11,795 bases of DNA from Polaromonas sp. (GTDB lineage Bacteria; Pseudomonadota; Gammaproteobacteria; Burkholderiales; Burkholderiaceae_C): assembly GCA_026786065.1 (NCBI GenBank), contig JAJAYS010000145.1, positions 1-11,795 on the forward strand, in the 5' to 3' direction. The notes under the pieces are model-generated. The model searched no databases, was not told where the DNA came from, and saw only the letters and a program-made list of their open reading frames with translations. Positions within the stretch are counted from its first letter, which is position 1. Each line of letters begins with the position of its first letter. Shown here piece by piece: positions 11,704 through 11,795 of the stretch. The position numbers were made by a program, and so were the translations under genes.

Positions 11704-11795
11704 TCAGATCAAGCGGCTTTTTTTGGCGCCGCTCGCTTCGGTCGCAACACGGGCTATGCGCACCACCTTTTGCACGAACAGGCCCGGCGTCACGA
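11704..11795 (-). CDS. pcaI: 3-oxoadipate CoA-transferase subunit A PcaI, C-terminal fragment
   Basis: Only the last 30 codons lie in the window, ending with TGA (complement of 11704-11706). The peptide begins VTPGLFVQKVVRIARV, which matches the conserved end of CoA-transferase alpha subunits (…TPGIFVKRVV…), and closes with a basic tail ASGAKKSRLI. It lies upstream of pcaJ on the same strand, the normal I-J order. The spacer of 147 bp to pcaJ is unusually long for this pair, because a dispersed repeat and a hexamer tandem repeat sit in it. The catalytic glutamate belongs to subunit B, so no active-site residue is expected here. Confidence 0.8.
   Translation of the reverse strand, partial: VTPGLFVQKVVRIARVATEASGAKKSRLI

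Overview
The window is GC-rich chromosomal DNA, densely coding on both strands. It most likely comes from a betaproteobacterium of the order Burkholderiales, probably family Comamonadaceae (Polaromonas/Rhodoferax-like). This is an inference from gene content: a Bug-type solute receptor beside pca genes, a KefF/KefC pair, a long Ser/Thr kinase with a four-cysteine tail, and an intergenic repeat that resembles, from memory, repeats seen in that family. No rRNA, tRNA, CRISPR array or complete insertion sequence was seen.

Layout, left to right. (1) Plus strand, 1-1267: the tail of a ComF-like phosphoribosyltransferase, trmL (tRNA wobble methyltransferase), an AT-rich leader with two small palindromes, and a 120-aa protein of unknown function. 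(2) Minus strand, 1262-2378: a two-gene unit, an orphan ParA-type ATPase followed by a MaoC-type hydratase. (3) Plus strand, 2419-4999: kefF-like flavin oxidoreductase and kefC K+/H+ antiporter, divergent from parA. A 19-codon ORF with a strong Shine-Dalgarno lies between them and overlaps the kefC start. (4) Minus strand, 5084-8269: a membrane-anchored Ser/Thr protein kinase and, upstream of it, a TauE/SafE permease. The spacer between them holds a 23-bp palindrome. (5) Minus strand, 8381-11795: the end of pcaI, then pcaJ and pcaF, then a broken Bug receptor gene. PcaIJ activates 3-oxoadipate to its CoA ester and PcaF cleaves that to succinyl-CoA and acetyl-CoA, the last two steps of the beta-ketoadipate route for aromatic compounds. 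The receptor may once have served uptake of a related acid.

The most unusual structures are repeats. The Bug gene carries a 161-bp imperfect palindrome with long terminal inverted repeats, placed where the family alignment breaks, so it looks like a small MITE-like insertion; the same gene is also frameshifted at a G7 tract. Tandem repeats of 6 or 12 bp occur in the kinase linker, in the pcaJ leader and at the pcaJ 3' end. A 40-bp dispersed intergenic repeat occurs twice in opposite orientation; one copy runs into a perfect TATAAT placed to give a leaderless mRNA for the TauE gene.

All assignments come from reading the sequence and remembered family features. No database search was run.
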